From positions 1 through 64,000 of the forward strand of contig NZ_JAAN01000021.1 of the NCBI RefSeq assembly GCF_000559025.1: a stretch of 64,000 nucleotides of DNA. The letters run 5' to 3'. The stretch's first letter is position 1. Each line of letters begins with the position of its first letter. The notes beneath the pieces were generated by a model that saw only the letters and a program-made list of their open reading frames with translations, was not told the DNA's origin and did not search any database. This stretch comes from Luteimonas huabeiensis HB2 (GTDB lineage Bacteria > Pseudomonadota > Gammaproteobacteria > Xanthomonadales > Xanthomonadaceae). The translations under genes were made by a program, and so were the position numbers. Of the stretch, positions 57,009 to 64,000 are shown one piece after another.

Positions 57009-57704
57009 TCAGTACGGATACAACCGCGAATGGAAGAACCGCGCCAGCCAGCCCATCGCGTTGGACTGGGCGATGGCGCCGCGGCCGCCGTAGACGATGC
57101 GCGCCTCCGCGACGCGGTTGGACGACACGCTGTTGTCGGGGCCGATGTCGGACGGGCGCACGATGCCCTGCACCTGCACCAGTTCGTCGCCCTGGTTCAG
57201 GCGCAGGTGCTTGCTGCCCTCGACCACCAGGTTGCCGTTGGGCAGGCGCTGCACCACCGTCACCGTCACGCTGCCCTGCACGCGGTTGCTCTGCGTGCTG
57301 CGGCCGTTGCCGTCGAAGTCGCGCGCGCCCTGCGCGGAGGCGCCCAGCACTTCGCGGCCGTCGATCGTGACCGGGGCGCCGAACAGGTTCGGCGCGCCGA
57401 TGTCGATCGAACTCTCCTTGCCGATCCGGGTGCTGGCGTTGGTCTGCGCGGTGGTGTTCTCCACCAGCAGGATGGTCAGCAGGTCGCCGACCTCGCGCGC
57501 GCGCTTGTCGCCGAACAGCGACAGGCCGCCGGCGCCGCCCTGGTAGATCGCGCCCTGCGCGGCAGGCGCGGCATGGGCCGCGGCGACCGGCAGCGGCGCC
57601 AGCGGCGGGTAGGGGCGCACGTCGCCGGCGGCGACGCAGCCGGCCAGCAGCGCCGGCGCGGCGAGCGCGCAGGCGAAGCGGAGGCGGGAAGCGGAACGGT
57701 CCAT
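57009..57704 (-). CDS. flgH: Flagellar L-ring lipoprotein FlgH
   Basis: A 231-residue outer-membrane L-ring lipoprotein. Signal peptide with lipobox LLAGC (Cys about 22). Family motifs are [36 protein letters not shown] and the C-terminal [17 protein letters not shown]. Preceded by flgG at 8 bases. Confidence 0.95.
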   Translation of the reverse strand: MDRSASRLRFACALAAPALLAGCVAAGDVRPYPPLAPLPVAAAHAAPAAQGAIYQGGAGGLSLFGDKRAREVGDLLTILLVENTTAQTNASTRIGKESSIDIGAPNLFGAPVTIDGREVLGASAQGARDFDGNGRSTQSNRVQGSVTVTVVQRLPNGNLVVEGSKHLRLNQGDELVQVQGIVRPSDIGPDNSVSSNRVAEARIVYGGRGAIAQSNAMGWLARFFHSRLYPY

Positions 57705-57712
57705 GCGCGGCC

Positions 57713-58498
57713 TCAGACGTTGTTGTTGAGATAGCCCAGCATCGCGTCGGTGGTGGAGATCGCCTTGGCGTTCATCTCGTAGGCGCGCTGGGTCTCGATC
57801 ATGCTGACCAGCTCCTCCACCACGTTGACGTTGCTGCCCTCCAGCGCGCCCTGCTCGATCAGGCCGAGGCCGTTGAGCCCGGGCGTGCCGTTCTGCGCCG
57901 GCCCCGAGGCGGTGGTCTCCAAATACAGGTTCTCGCCGCGCGCCTGCAGGCCGGCCGGATTGACGAAGTCGGCGATGGTCAGCGCGCCGATCTCCAGCGC
58001 CTGCGCCTCGCCGGCGATCTGCACGGTGACGGTGCCGTCGTTGCCGATGGTCATCGACTGCGCGCCCTCGGGCACCTGGATGCCCGGTTGCACCGGGAAG
58101 CCGCTGGCGGTGACCAGCTCGCCCTGCGGGTTGATCTGGAAGCCGCCGTCGCGGGTGTAGGCCGGGGTGCCGTCGGGCAGCAGCACCTCGAAGAAGCCGC
58201 GGCCGTTGATCATCACGTCGAGCGCGCGGCCGGTCTGCTGCGGGTTGCCCTGGTTGAAGTCCTTGGCGGTGGACACCACGCGCACGCCGGTGCCGAGCTG
58301 CAGGCCGGTGGGTAACTGGGTCTGCGCCGAGCTGGCGCCGCCGGGCTGGCGCACCTGCTGGTACAGCAGATCCTCGAAGTTGGCGCGGTCGCGCTTGAAG
58401 CCGGTGGTGTTGGTGTTGGCGAGGTTGTTGGCCACCACCGACATCCGCGTCTGCTGCGCGTCCAAACCGGTCTTGGCGACCCAGAGGGCCTGGTTCAT
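57713..58498 (-). CDS. flgG: Flagellar distal rod protein FlgG
   Basis: A 261-residue distal rod subunit. N-terminal [19 protein letters not shown] and [16 protein letters not shown], and C-terminal [20 protein letters not shown] match the family. An RpoN promoter lies 51 bases upstream (predicted leader about 39 nt), so flgG-H-I-J-K-L can be transcribed separately from flgB-F. Confidence 0.96.
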   Translation of the reverse strand: MNQALWVAKTGLDAQQTRMSVVANNLANTNTTGFKRDRANFEDLLYQQVRQPGGASSAQTQLPTGLQLGTGVRVVSTAKDFNQGNPQQTGRALDVMINGRGFFEVLLPDGTPAYTRDGGFQINPQGELVTASGFPVQPGIQVPEGAQSMTIGNDGTVTVQIAGEAQALEIGALTIADFVNPAGLQARGENLYLETTASGPAQNGTPGLNGLGLIEQGALEGSNVNVVEELVSMIETQRAYEMNAKAISTTDAMLGYLNNNV

Positions 58499-58548
58499 TG
58501 CGCGTTCCTCTCAATGCGGGCGCCTCGGCGCCGTCGGATGGAAGGGAT

Positions 58549-58562
58549 GCAAGCGGCGTGCC
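58549..58562 (-). promoter_or_regulatory. RpoN (sigma-54) promoter of flgG-L
   Basis: AGGCACG-CCGC-TTGC on the minus strand (GCAAGCGGCGTGCC on plus). Predicted start 58537. Element R6 starts at the next base. Confidence 0.8.
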
Positions 58563-58673
58563 TGGGCCAGGGGTCAGGGGCCAGGGGCCAGGGGCCAGGG
58601 GCCAGGGAAAAGCGCAGGTGCGTTTTTTCCCTGACCTCTGACCTCTGGCCTCTGGTCCCTGGCCCCGTCACAT
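58563..58673. repeat. Heptad inverted-repeat element R6 (flgF|flgG junction)
   Basis: Left arm of one GGGGTCA and several GGGGCCA heptads to 58605, core GGGAAAAGCGCAGGTGCGTT-TTTTCCC, right arm TGACCTC-TGACCTC-TGGCCTC-TGGTCCC-TGGCCCC to about 58666. It runs up to the flgF stop. Confidence 0.85.
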
Positions 58674-59399
58674 TCAGCCGCCCAGCCGCAGCAGGCTGTT
58701 GGCCGCTTGCGCGTTGTCGTCGCCGCGCTGGATCAGCTTCACCTGCATCTCGAACTGCCGCTGCAACTGGATCATCTGCACCAGCGCGCCGGCGGCATCG
58801 ACGTTGCTGGCTTCCAGCGCGCCGGTGGTCAGGGCGTCGCCGGCAGCCTGCGCCAGCGGCTGCTGCGGCTGGGCGTTGCGCATCAGCCCGTCGGCGCCGC
58901 GCGCCAGGCGTTCGGGCGCGGCCTCGACCGTGCGGATGCGGCCGACGATGGCCAGGGTCTGCGGGCCTTCGCCCAGCGGGATCACCGAGACGGTGCCGTC
59001 GTGGCCGATTTCCATCGCCTGGTGCGGCGGGATCGCCAGCGGCTGCCCGTCCTCGCCCAGCAGCGGGCGGCCGCCGCCGGCGAGGAGCTGCCCGTTCGGC
59101 GTCAGCGACAGGTTGCCGGCGCGGGTGTAGGCATCGCCGCCGTCGGCCGCCTGCACCGCCAGCCAGCGGTCGGGCCGCAGCGAGACGTCGAGCGCGTTGC
59201 CGGTCACCCGCTGCGCGCCGACGCGGGCGTCGAAGCCCTGATCGACGTGCATCGCGGCGATGCGCGAAGCGAAGCCTGCGCCCTCGACCGGGAACGAGCG
59301 GGCGTTCGCCAGCGCCGCCTTGAAGCCCGCGGTGTCGGCGTTGGCCAGGTTGTGCGCCACCGTCCCCTGCGCCTGCAGCGTGGCGCGGGCGCCGGTCAT
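58674..59399 (-). CDS. flgF: Flagellar proximal rod protein FlgF, 5' end shortened
   Basis: A 241-residue rod protein with the conserved HNLANADTAGFKAAL and C-terminal VDAAGALVQMIQLQRQFEMQ. It begins at MTGARATLQ. The family normally has about 8 more residues ending in VAMTG. The two codons just before this ATG (GTC GCC) still encode that Val-Ala, but a heptad element then interrupts the frame with an in-frame TGA at 59414-59412. The original start and its ribosome-binding site appear lost; the internal ATG would now be used. Activity uncertain. Confidence 0.88.
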   Translation of the reverse strand: MTGARATLQAQGTVAHNLANADTAGFKAALANARSFPVEGAGFASRIAAMHVDQGFDARVGAQRVTGNALDVSLRPDRWLAVQAADGGDAYTRAGNLSLTPNGQLLAGGGRPLLGEDGQPLAIPPHQAMEIGHDGTVSVIPLGEGPQTLAIVGRIRTVEAAPERLARGADGLMRNAQPQQPLAQAAGDALTTGALEASNVDAAGALVQMIQLQRQFEMQVKLIQRGDDNAQAANSLLRLGG

Positions 59400-59407
59400 G
59401 GCGACGT

Positions 59408-59563
59408 GAGGTCAGGGGTCAGGGGTCAGGGGTCAGGGGTCAGAGGCCAGGGGTCAGGGGTCAGGGGGCGCAGGGACGCTTTTCCCTGGCCCCTGGCCCC
59501 CGGCCCCTGGCCCCTGGCCCCTGGCCCCTGGCCTCCGGCCGCTGGCCCCCGGCCCCCGCGTCA
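59408..59563. repeat. Heptad inverted-repeat element R7 (flgE|flgF junction)
   Basis: The largest copy. The left arm runs GAGGTCA, four GGGGTCA, GAGGCCA, two GGGGTCA (59408-59463). The core is GGGGGCGCAGGGACGCTTTTCCC. The right arm has about ten TGGCCCC-type heptads to about 59558. It ends at the flgE stop, and its left edge cuts the flgF 5' coding sequence. Confidence 0.88.
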
Positions 59564-60787
59564 TCAACGAATGTTGATGACGCTCTGCGTGACCTGGTCC
59601 TGGGTGGAGATCATCTGCGCGTTGGCCTGGAAGTTGCGCTGGGCGACGATCATGTTGACCAGCTGCTCGGTCAGGTCGACGGTGGAGGATTCCAGCGCGC
59701 CGGCCTGGATCTGACCGAAGTCGGAGGTGTCCGGCGCGCCGGTGCGCGGGCTGCCGGATGCGTGGGTCTCGGCCCAGGTGTTGTTGCCCTGCGGCTGCAG
59801 GCCCTGCGGATTGACGAAGCTGGTCAGCGCGACCTGGCCCAGCGCGGTGTCGGCGCCGTTGGAATAGCGCGCGAACACCACGCCGTCGGCGGAGATGCTG
59901 ATCTCGTTGAGCTTGCCGGCGGCGTAGCCGTCCTGCCGGGTGCCGCGCAGCTGGAAGGTCTCGCCGTACTGGGTGGAGCCGGTCAGGTCCAGCGAGAGGT
60001 CCAGTACGCCGGCGCCGGTGGAAGGAGTGAACGGGTCCATCGCGATGCGGCCGTCGGCGGGTTCGAGCAGGGCGCCGCTGTCGGAGAACCGCACCGTCGT
60101 GGGCTGGCCGACCGCTTCGCCGTCGACGTAGTTGTGCACCCGCCATTCGTTGGGGTTGGCGGTCTTGACGAAGTACGAGGTCTGCACGTGGCTGACGCCC
60201 AGCGAGTCGAACACGGTGATGCCGCCGCTGGAATGGCTGTAGCTGCCGGGTTCGGCGGGATCGAAGTCGGCCATCGCCGGGACCGCGGCGTTGCCGGGCA
60301 GGGTGACGGTCAGTTCGACCAGCCGGCTCTGCCGCGGCGGGCTGTCGGTGGTGAGCAACTGCAGGTCGCCGACCCGGCCCATGTCGAAGCCCTGGCCGTC
60401 GGCGCGCGCCGGGTACACCTGCAGGCGCGCGCCTTCGGGCGTGCCGACGTAGCCCTGGGCATCGGTCTGGAAGTTGCCCGCGCGCGAGTACACGCGCGCG
60501 CCGTTCTTGCTCAGGGTGAAGAAGCCTTCGCCGTCGATGGCCATGTCCAGGTTGCGGCCGGTCGGGTCGATGCTGCCCTGCGAGAACTGCTGGGCGACGT
60601 TGCTCAGCTTGACCCCGGATCCGATCGCGTTGCGGGCCAGCCCGTAGGCGGTGTAGGAGAACAGGTCGGCGAACTCCGCGCGCGATTCCTTGAAGCCGGT
60701 GGTGTTGACGTTGGCGATATTGTTGGCGGTGACGTTGAGGTCGGCGTTGGCCGCGTTGATGCCGGACAGCGAGGTGTTGAAGCTCAT
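59564..60787 (-). CDS. flgE: Flagellar hook protein FlgE
   Basis: A 407-residue hook subunit. N-terminal SFNTSLSGINAANADLNVTA with NIANVNTTGFKESRAEF, and C-terminal LVNMIVAQRNFQANAQMIS, frame variable outer domains. Normal length. Begins 35 bases after flgD. Confidence 0.95.
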   Translation of the reverse strand: MSFNTSLSGINAANADLNVTANNIANVNTTGFKESRAEFADLFSYTAYGLARNAIGSGVKLSNVAQQFSQGSIDPTGRNLDMAIDGEGFFTLSKNGARVYSRAGNFQTDAQGYVGTPEGARLQVYPARADGQGFDMGRVGDLQLLTTDSPPRQSRLVELTVTLPGNAAVPAMADFDPAEPGSYSHSSGGITVFDSLGVSHVQTSYFVKTANPNEWRVHNYVDGEAVGQPTTVRFSDSGALLEPADGRIAMDPFTPSTGAGVLDLSLDLTGSTQYGETFQLRGTRQDGYAAGKLNEISISADGVVFARYSNGADTALGQVALTSFVNPQGLQPQGNNTWAETHASGSPRTGAPDTSDFGQIQAGALESSTVDLTEQLVNMIVAQRNFQANAQMISTQDQVTQSVINIR

Positions 60788-60822
60788 GGCGGACTCCGTG
60801 GAAGGGAACGCGGGCGGAAGGG

Positions 60823-61491
60823 TCAGACGACGCGCAGCACGTAGCCGATCGGCGCGGTGCCGAGGCCCTGCAGGTCGAGATAGAGGCCGTCGCTGCCGAC
60901 CGAGACGCTCTCGACGCGGCCGCGGACGTAGGTCTCGAGCGAGCCGCCGCTGCCGTCGGCGCCGGTGTAGCGCGCGCTGATCGCGTACTGGCCGGCGGGC
61001 AGGCGCTGGCCGCCGGCGTCGGTGCCGTCCCAGGCGAACGGCACCTCGCCGGCGGCGGTCGCGGTGGCGGCGAACTCGCGCACCGTCTGGCCGTTGGCGT
61101 CGCGGACCTCGAAGGTCACCGTGCCGGGGCCGGGCGCGGCGACCAGGCCGCTGGCGCCGCCGTCCTCGCCCAGCGCCAGCCGGGCCGAGGGCACCAGCAC
61201 CTCGCGCCCGACCAGGGTCGCGCCGCGCAGGATCTGGTCGGTGTTCATGGCCTCGGCGAAGCCGTTCACGGTGCCGTTGAGGTCCTGCAGGCCCTGTACC
61301 GTCGAGAACTGCGCCAGCTGGCCGAGGAAGGCGCTGTTCTCCATCGGGTTCAGCGGGTCCTGGTGCTTGAGCTGCTCGGTCATCAGGCGCAGGAAGTCGG
61401 CCTGGCCGAGGGCGCCGTTCTTCCTGTCGGCGCCGGCGGCGGCGCCGCTCAGCCCGAGGCTGGAATGGAGATCGCTGGAAATGGCGCTCAT
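60823..61491 (-). CDS. flgD: Flagellar hook cap protein FlgD
   Basis: A 222-residue hook-cap scaffold. N-terminal LGQADFLRLMTEQLKHQDPL and NPMENSAFLGQLAQFSTVQG are diagnostic; the C-terminal FlgD Ig and tudor-like domains have FAWDGTDAGGQRLPAGQY. Removed after hook completion in the family. Confidence 0.95.
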   Translation of the reverse strand: MSAISSDLHSSLGLSGAAAGADRKNGALGQADFLRLMTEQLKHQDPLNPMENSAFLGQLAQFSTVQGLQDLNGTVNGFAEAMNTDQILRGATLVGREVLVPSARLALGEDGGASGLVAAPGPGTVTFEVRDANGQTVREFAATATAAGEVPFAWDGTDAGGQRLPAGQYAISARYTGADGSGGSLETYVRGRVESVSVGSDGLYLDLQGLGTAPIGYVLRVV

Positions 61492-61508
61492 GCGGGGCTC
61501 CGGGGCGC

Positions 61509-61916
61509 TCAGCGGCCCATCGTCAGGGTGGCCACGGCCAGGTCCTTGGCGGTGTTGAGGATCTCCACGCCGGCCTGGTAGCTGCGCGAGGCCGAGATCA
61601 GGTTGACCATCTGCGAGACCGGATCGACGTCGGGCGCGTACACGTAGCCCTGCGCATCGGCCAGCGGATGGCCGGGTTCGTAGCGCTGCACCGGCGGCGT
61701 GTCGCGGCGCACGATGCCGCCCACCTCGACCCCGGTCAGCGCCGGGTCGTGGGCGTGCGCGGTCGCGCGGAACACCGGCTCCAGCGGCCGGTACACCTGC
61801 TCCGGGGAGCCGGCCACGGAATCGGCGTTGGCGAGGTTGCTGGCCAGCGTGCTCATGCGCACCGACTGCGCCTGCAGCGCGGAGCCGGCGATGTCGAAGA
61901 TCGGCAGGTTGCTCAT
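61509..61916 (-). CDS. flgC: Flagellar proximal rod protein FlgC
   Basis: A 135-residue rod subunit with FDIAGSALQAQSVRMSTLAS, NLANADSVAG and the C-terminal DPVSQMVNLISASRSYQAGV. Follows flgB by 4 bases. Confidence 0.95.
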   Translation of the reverse strand: MSNLPIFDIAGSALQAQSVRMSTLASNLANADSVAGSPEQVYRPLEPVFRATAHAHDPALTGVEVGGIVRRDTPPVQRYEPGHPLADAQGYVYAPDVDPVSQMVNLISASRSYQAGVEILNTAKDLAVATLTMGR

Positions 61917-61920
61917 CGGG

Positions 61921-62319
61921 TCACTGTCCGGTGATGGCGGTCATGAGGCTGCGCACCTTGGATTCCAGGAAGCTCAGCGAGGCGCGGTATTCCAGCGCCG
62001 CGCGGCCGTAGGCGGCGCGTTCGGCGTCGGGATCGACGCTGTTGCCGTCCAGGCTGGGTTGCGCGGCGGTGCGGGCGACGGCGAACGGCGACTCGGCCGC
62101 CGGCAGCGGCAGGTGGCCGGGGTGCGGCTCGGCGGCGGGGCGGCCGGCCTCGCGCGCCTGCGCGGCGGCGCGCAGCGCGGCGTCGAAATCGAGGTCGCGG
62201 GCGAGGTAGCCCGGGGTGTCGGCGTTGGCGAGGTTGCTGGCGATCAGCTTCAGCCGCTGCTCGCGCAGCGGCAGCGCGTCGGCCTGCAGGCCGAGGTAGG
62301 ACGAGATCGGGTTGGACAT
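61921..62319 (-). CDS. flgB: Flagellar proximal rod protein FlgB
   Basis: A 132-residue rod subunit: ALPLREQRLKLIASNLANAD-TPGYLARDLDF at the N-terminus and YRASLSFLESKVRSLMTAI at the C-terminus. The ATG at 62319 gives a 24-nt leader from the RpoN promoter; the longer frame from 62358 would begin within the promoter. First gene of flgB-C-D-E-F. Confidence 0.93.
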   Translation of the reverse strand: MSNPISSYLGLQADALPLREQRLKLIASNLANADTPGYLARDLDFDAALRAAAQAREAGRPAAEPHPGHLPLPAAESPFAVARTAAQPSLDGNSVDPDAERAAYGRAALEYRASLSFLESKVRSLMTAITGQ

Positions 62320-62354
62320 CGCAGCGCTCCGGCGGACTCCCGTCGGCAGGCGCT

Positions 62355-62369
62355 GCAAGCCGTGTGCCA
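62355..62369 (-). promoter_or_regulatory. RpoN (sigma-54) promoter of flgB-F
   Basis: TGGCACA-CGGC-TTGC on the minus strand, with the full TGGCAC and TTGC boxes. Predicted start 62343. It lies in the short gap after cheV. Confidence 0.9.
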
Positions 62370-62373
62370 GACG

Positions 62374-63321
62374 CTACGCCGCGCCGGCGCGCTCGGCGAC
62401 CCGCCGCAGCCGCGCGACCACCTGGTCGGCCAGTTCGTGCGGGCTGTACTTGGCGACGAAGGCGTCGGCGCCCACGCGCTGCACCATCGAGGTGTTGAAC
62501 ACCCCCGACAGCGAGGTGTGCAGCAGCACGTACAGGTCGGCCAGGCCCGGGTGCCGACGGATTTCCGTCGTCAGCGTGTAGCCGTCCATCGCCGGCATCT
62601 CGATGTCGGAGACCACCATCGCGTAGCGCTGGGCCGGCGGTTCGCCGGCGGCGTGCAGCTGCAGCAGGTGGTCGAGCGCCTGGCGGCCGTCGGAGAGCAG
62701 GGTGACGCCGACCCCGAGCTGGTCGAGCACGCTGCGGATCTGCTGCCGCGCCACCCGCGAATCGTCCACCACCAGCACCTGCATCGGCGGCGCGCCCGGC
62801 GGCAGCGCGTACTCGGGCGGCAGCTCGGCGTCCATGCGCGCCTGCGAGATGTCGGCCAGCACGCTCTCGACGTCGATGACCTGGATCAGCTCGCCCTGGT
62901 AGCGGGTGACCGCGGTCAGGTAGCCGCCTTCCGCGCCCAGGTCCGGCGGCGGCTGGATCTCGGCCACCGCGATGTTGACGATGCGCTCCACCTCGCCGAC
63001 CAGGAAGCCCTGCACCGAGCGGTTGAACTCGGTCACCACCAGGTAGCCGGGCGACTGCTCGTCGCGCCGTTCCGGGTGGCCGATCGCCAGGCCCAGGTCC
63101 AGCACCGGCACGCTGCGTCCGCGCACGTCGGCCACGCCGGAAAACTGCGCCGGCAGCCCGGGCACGCGGAACAGCGGCGGGCGCCGCAGCACTTCCTGCA
63201 CCTTGAACACGTTGACGCCAAAAAGCTGGCGGCCGCCGAGGCGGAACAGCAGCAGCGCCAGCCGGTTGTGGCCGGCCAGGCGGGTGCGCTGGTCGATGCG
63301 GTCGAGCAGATCCTGCGACAT
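62374..63321 (-). CDS. cheV: Chemotaxis coupling protein CheV
   Basis: A 315-residue fusion of a CheW domain (LLFRLGGRQLFGVNVFKVQE, SGVADVRGRSVPVLDLGLAI) and a receiver (VLVVDDSRVARQQI, MVVSDIEMPAMDGYTL, FVAKYSPHELADQV). It couples receptors to CheA with phosphorylation-dependent adaptation. The FliA promoter ends only 7 bases before its ATG. Divergent from flgA. Confidence 0.95.
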   Translation of the reverse strand: MSQDLLDRIDQRTRLAGHNRLALLLFRLGGRQLFGVNVFKVQEVLRRPPLFRVPGLPAQFSGVADVRGRSVPVLDLGLAIGHPERRDEQSPGYLVVTEFNRSVQGFLVGEVERIVNIAVAEIQPPPDLGAEGGYLTAVTRYQGELIQVIDVESVLADISQARMDAELPPEYALPPGAPPMQVLVVDDSRVARQQIRSVLDQLGVGVTLLSDGRQALDHLLQLHAAGEPPAQRYAMVVSDIEMPAMDGYTLTTEIRRHPGLADLYVLLHTSLSGVFNTSMVQRVGADAFVAKYSPHELADQVVARLRRVAERAGAA

Positions 63322-63328
63322 GCCGCCG

Positions 63329-63355
63329 GTATCGGCCCGGCGCGCGCGCCCTTGA
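63329..63355 (-). promoter_or_regulatory. FliA (sigma-28) promoter of cheV
   Basis: TCAA (63355-63352), 15-base spacer, GCCGATAC (63336-63329) on the minus strand. The -10 octamer ends 7 bases before the cheV ATG, as for motC. Confidence 0.75.
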
Positions 63356-63365
63356 GCGCGCGGCC

Positions 63366-63381
63366 CGGCACGGGCCTTGCA
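63366..63381 (+). promoter_or_regulatory. RpoN (sigma-54) promoter of flgA
   Basis: CGGCACG-GGCC-TTGCA on the plus strand, with GG (63367-63368) and GC (63379-63380) at the right spacing. Predicted start 63392, 23 bases before the flgA ATG. Confidence 0.85.
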
Positions 63382-63414
63382 CCGGGAAGGGGCAACCCGT
63401 CGCGCCCCGATGCC

Positions 63415-64000
63415 ATGCCGCCCGCCCGCCTGCGCCGCCTGCTGCCCCTGCTCTTCACGCTCGCCCTGCCGGCGGCGGCGCAGGACGGTTTCCAGCCGGT
63501 GGAGACGATCCGCGCCGCCGCGCTGGGCGCGGTGGAGGCGGGCGAGGCCGAGGCCACCCTCGATCTGGCGCTGCGCATGCCGCGCTGCGCGCAGCCGCTG
63601 GAGGCGCAGCGCACCGGCGCCGGCACGGTGGAGGTGAGCTGCCCGGCGGGCTGGCGCCTGTTCGTGCCGGTGCGGGTGCGCCGCAGCCAGACGGTGCTGG
63701 TGCTCTCGCGCGCGGTGGCGGCCGGCGAGCCGGTCGCCGCGGGCATGTTTGCGCTCGAGCGCCGCGATCCCGGGCGCATCGCCGGCGTCGCCCTGGCCGA
63801 TCCGGCCGAGGCCGAGGGCCGCGTGGCGCGGCGCACCCTGGTCGCCGGCAGCGTGCTCACCGCCAACGACCTGGCCGCGCCGCGGCTGGTGCGCCGCGGC
63901 GATACCGTCGCCCTGGTCTCGCGCCGCGGCGGCGTCGAGGTGCGCATGGCCGGCCGTGCGCTGGGCGATGCCGGCGAGCGCGAGCGGGTCAGCGCCGAGA
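63415..64000 (+). CDS. flgA: Flagellar P-ring chaperone FlgA (cut by window end)
   Basis: The first 195 codons of a secreted protein that runs off the window. A signal peptide (LRRLLPLLFTLALPAAAQ) precedes a mature chain with the FlgA/SAF pattern: VEVSCPAGWRLFVPVRVRRS, VLVLSRAVAAGEPV, RRTLVAGSVLTANDLAAPRL, VRRGDTVALVSRRGGVEVRM. FlgA helps FlgI assemble into the P ring. The ATG at 63415 starts the signal peptide; one at 63410 is in another frame. Divergent from cheV. Confidence 0.92.
   Translation, partial: MPPARLRRLLPLLFTLALPAAAQDGFQPVETIRAAALGAVEAGEAEATLDLALRMPRCAQPLEAQRTGAGTVEVSCPAGWRLFVPVRVRRSQTVLVLSRAVAAGEPVAAGMFALERRDPGRIAGVALADPAEAEGRVARRTLVAGSVLTANDLAAPRLVRRGDTVALVSRRGGVEVRMAGRALGDAGERERVSAE

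Overview
The window is high-GC gammaproteobacterial chromosome, most likely from the Xanthomonadaceae/Lysobacteraceae (Lysobacter/Luteimonas-like; genus not resolved). The family is suggested by the RpoN–FleQ–FliA flagellar hierarchy, a cheY-cheZ-cheA-motC-motD-parC-parP block like that of Pseudomonas, small palindromic repeat arrays, and 7-bp (heptad) repeat elements between genes. Nearly all coding lies on the minus strand from about 9.2 kb to 63.3 kb.

Layout, left to right. 0-2.6 kb: a palindrome repeat array, a photolyase gene and an OmpA-type lipoprotein gene. 2.6-9.1 kb: acnA (minus) with a duplicated 3' end, a VapBC-type toxin-antitoxin pair, and acnB (plus). 9.2-20.3 kb: chemotaxis genes cheB, cheD, cheR, a large chemoreceptor, a small secreted OB-fold-like protein, cheW, a YcgR-like PilZ protein, a first cheA, cheY, a STAS protein, and a parP/parC pair. 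20.3-28.1 kb: motD, motC, a second cheA, cheZ, cheY, fliA, flhG, flhF. 28.2-42.7 kb: flhA, flhB, fliR-Q-P-O-N-M-L, fliK-J-I-H-G-F-E. 42.8-47.9 kb: regulators fleQ, a single-domain response regulator, rpoN, a LuxR-type regulator, an atypical PilZ protein and a FliT-like protein. 47.8-64 kb: fliS, fliD, fliC, flgL-K-J-I-H-G-F-E-D-C-B, cheV, and the start of flgA on the plus strand at the window edge.

The regulatory logic can be read from the DNA. RpoN-type -24/-12 promoters (GGCAYR-N4-TTGC) precede flgA, flgB, flgG, fliE, fliL, flhB and fliD, mostly giving predicted leaders of 23-25 nt. FliA-type promoters (TMAA-N15/16-GCCGNTAN) precede fliC, cheV, motC, the STAS-cheY-cheA operon, cheW, the OB-fold gene/receptor operon and possibly fliD. 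This is the expected order: RpoN/FleQ for basal body and hook, then FliA for filament, motor and signalling. FliA, FleQ and RpoN are all encoded here.

The most unusual feature is a family of seven elements built from 7-bp units (GGGGYCA or GAGGYCA on one arm, the complement on the other arm, around an AAAAGC...GCTTTT-like core). They fill gene junctions inside the flagellar operons. One has removed the original 5' end of flgF, one is translated as the signal peptide region of flgI, three abut RpoN promoters, and three leave the next gene without a visible ribosome-binding site.
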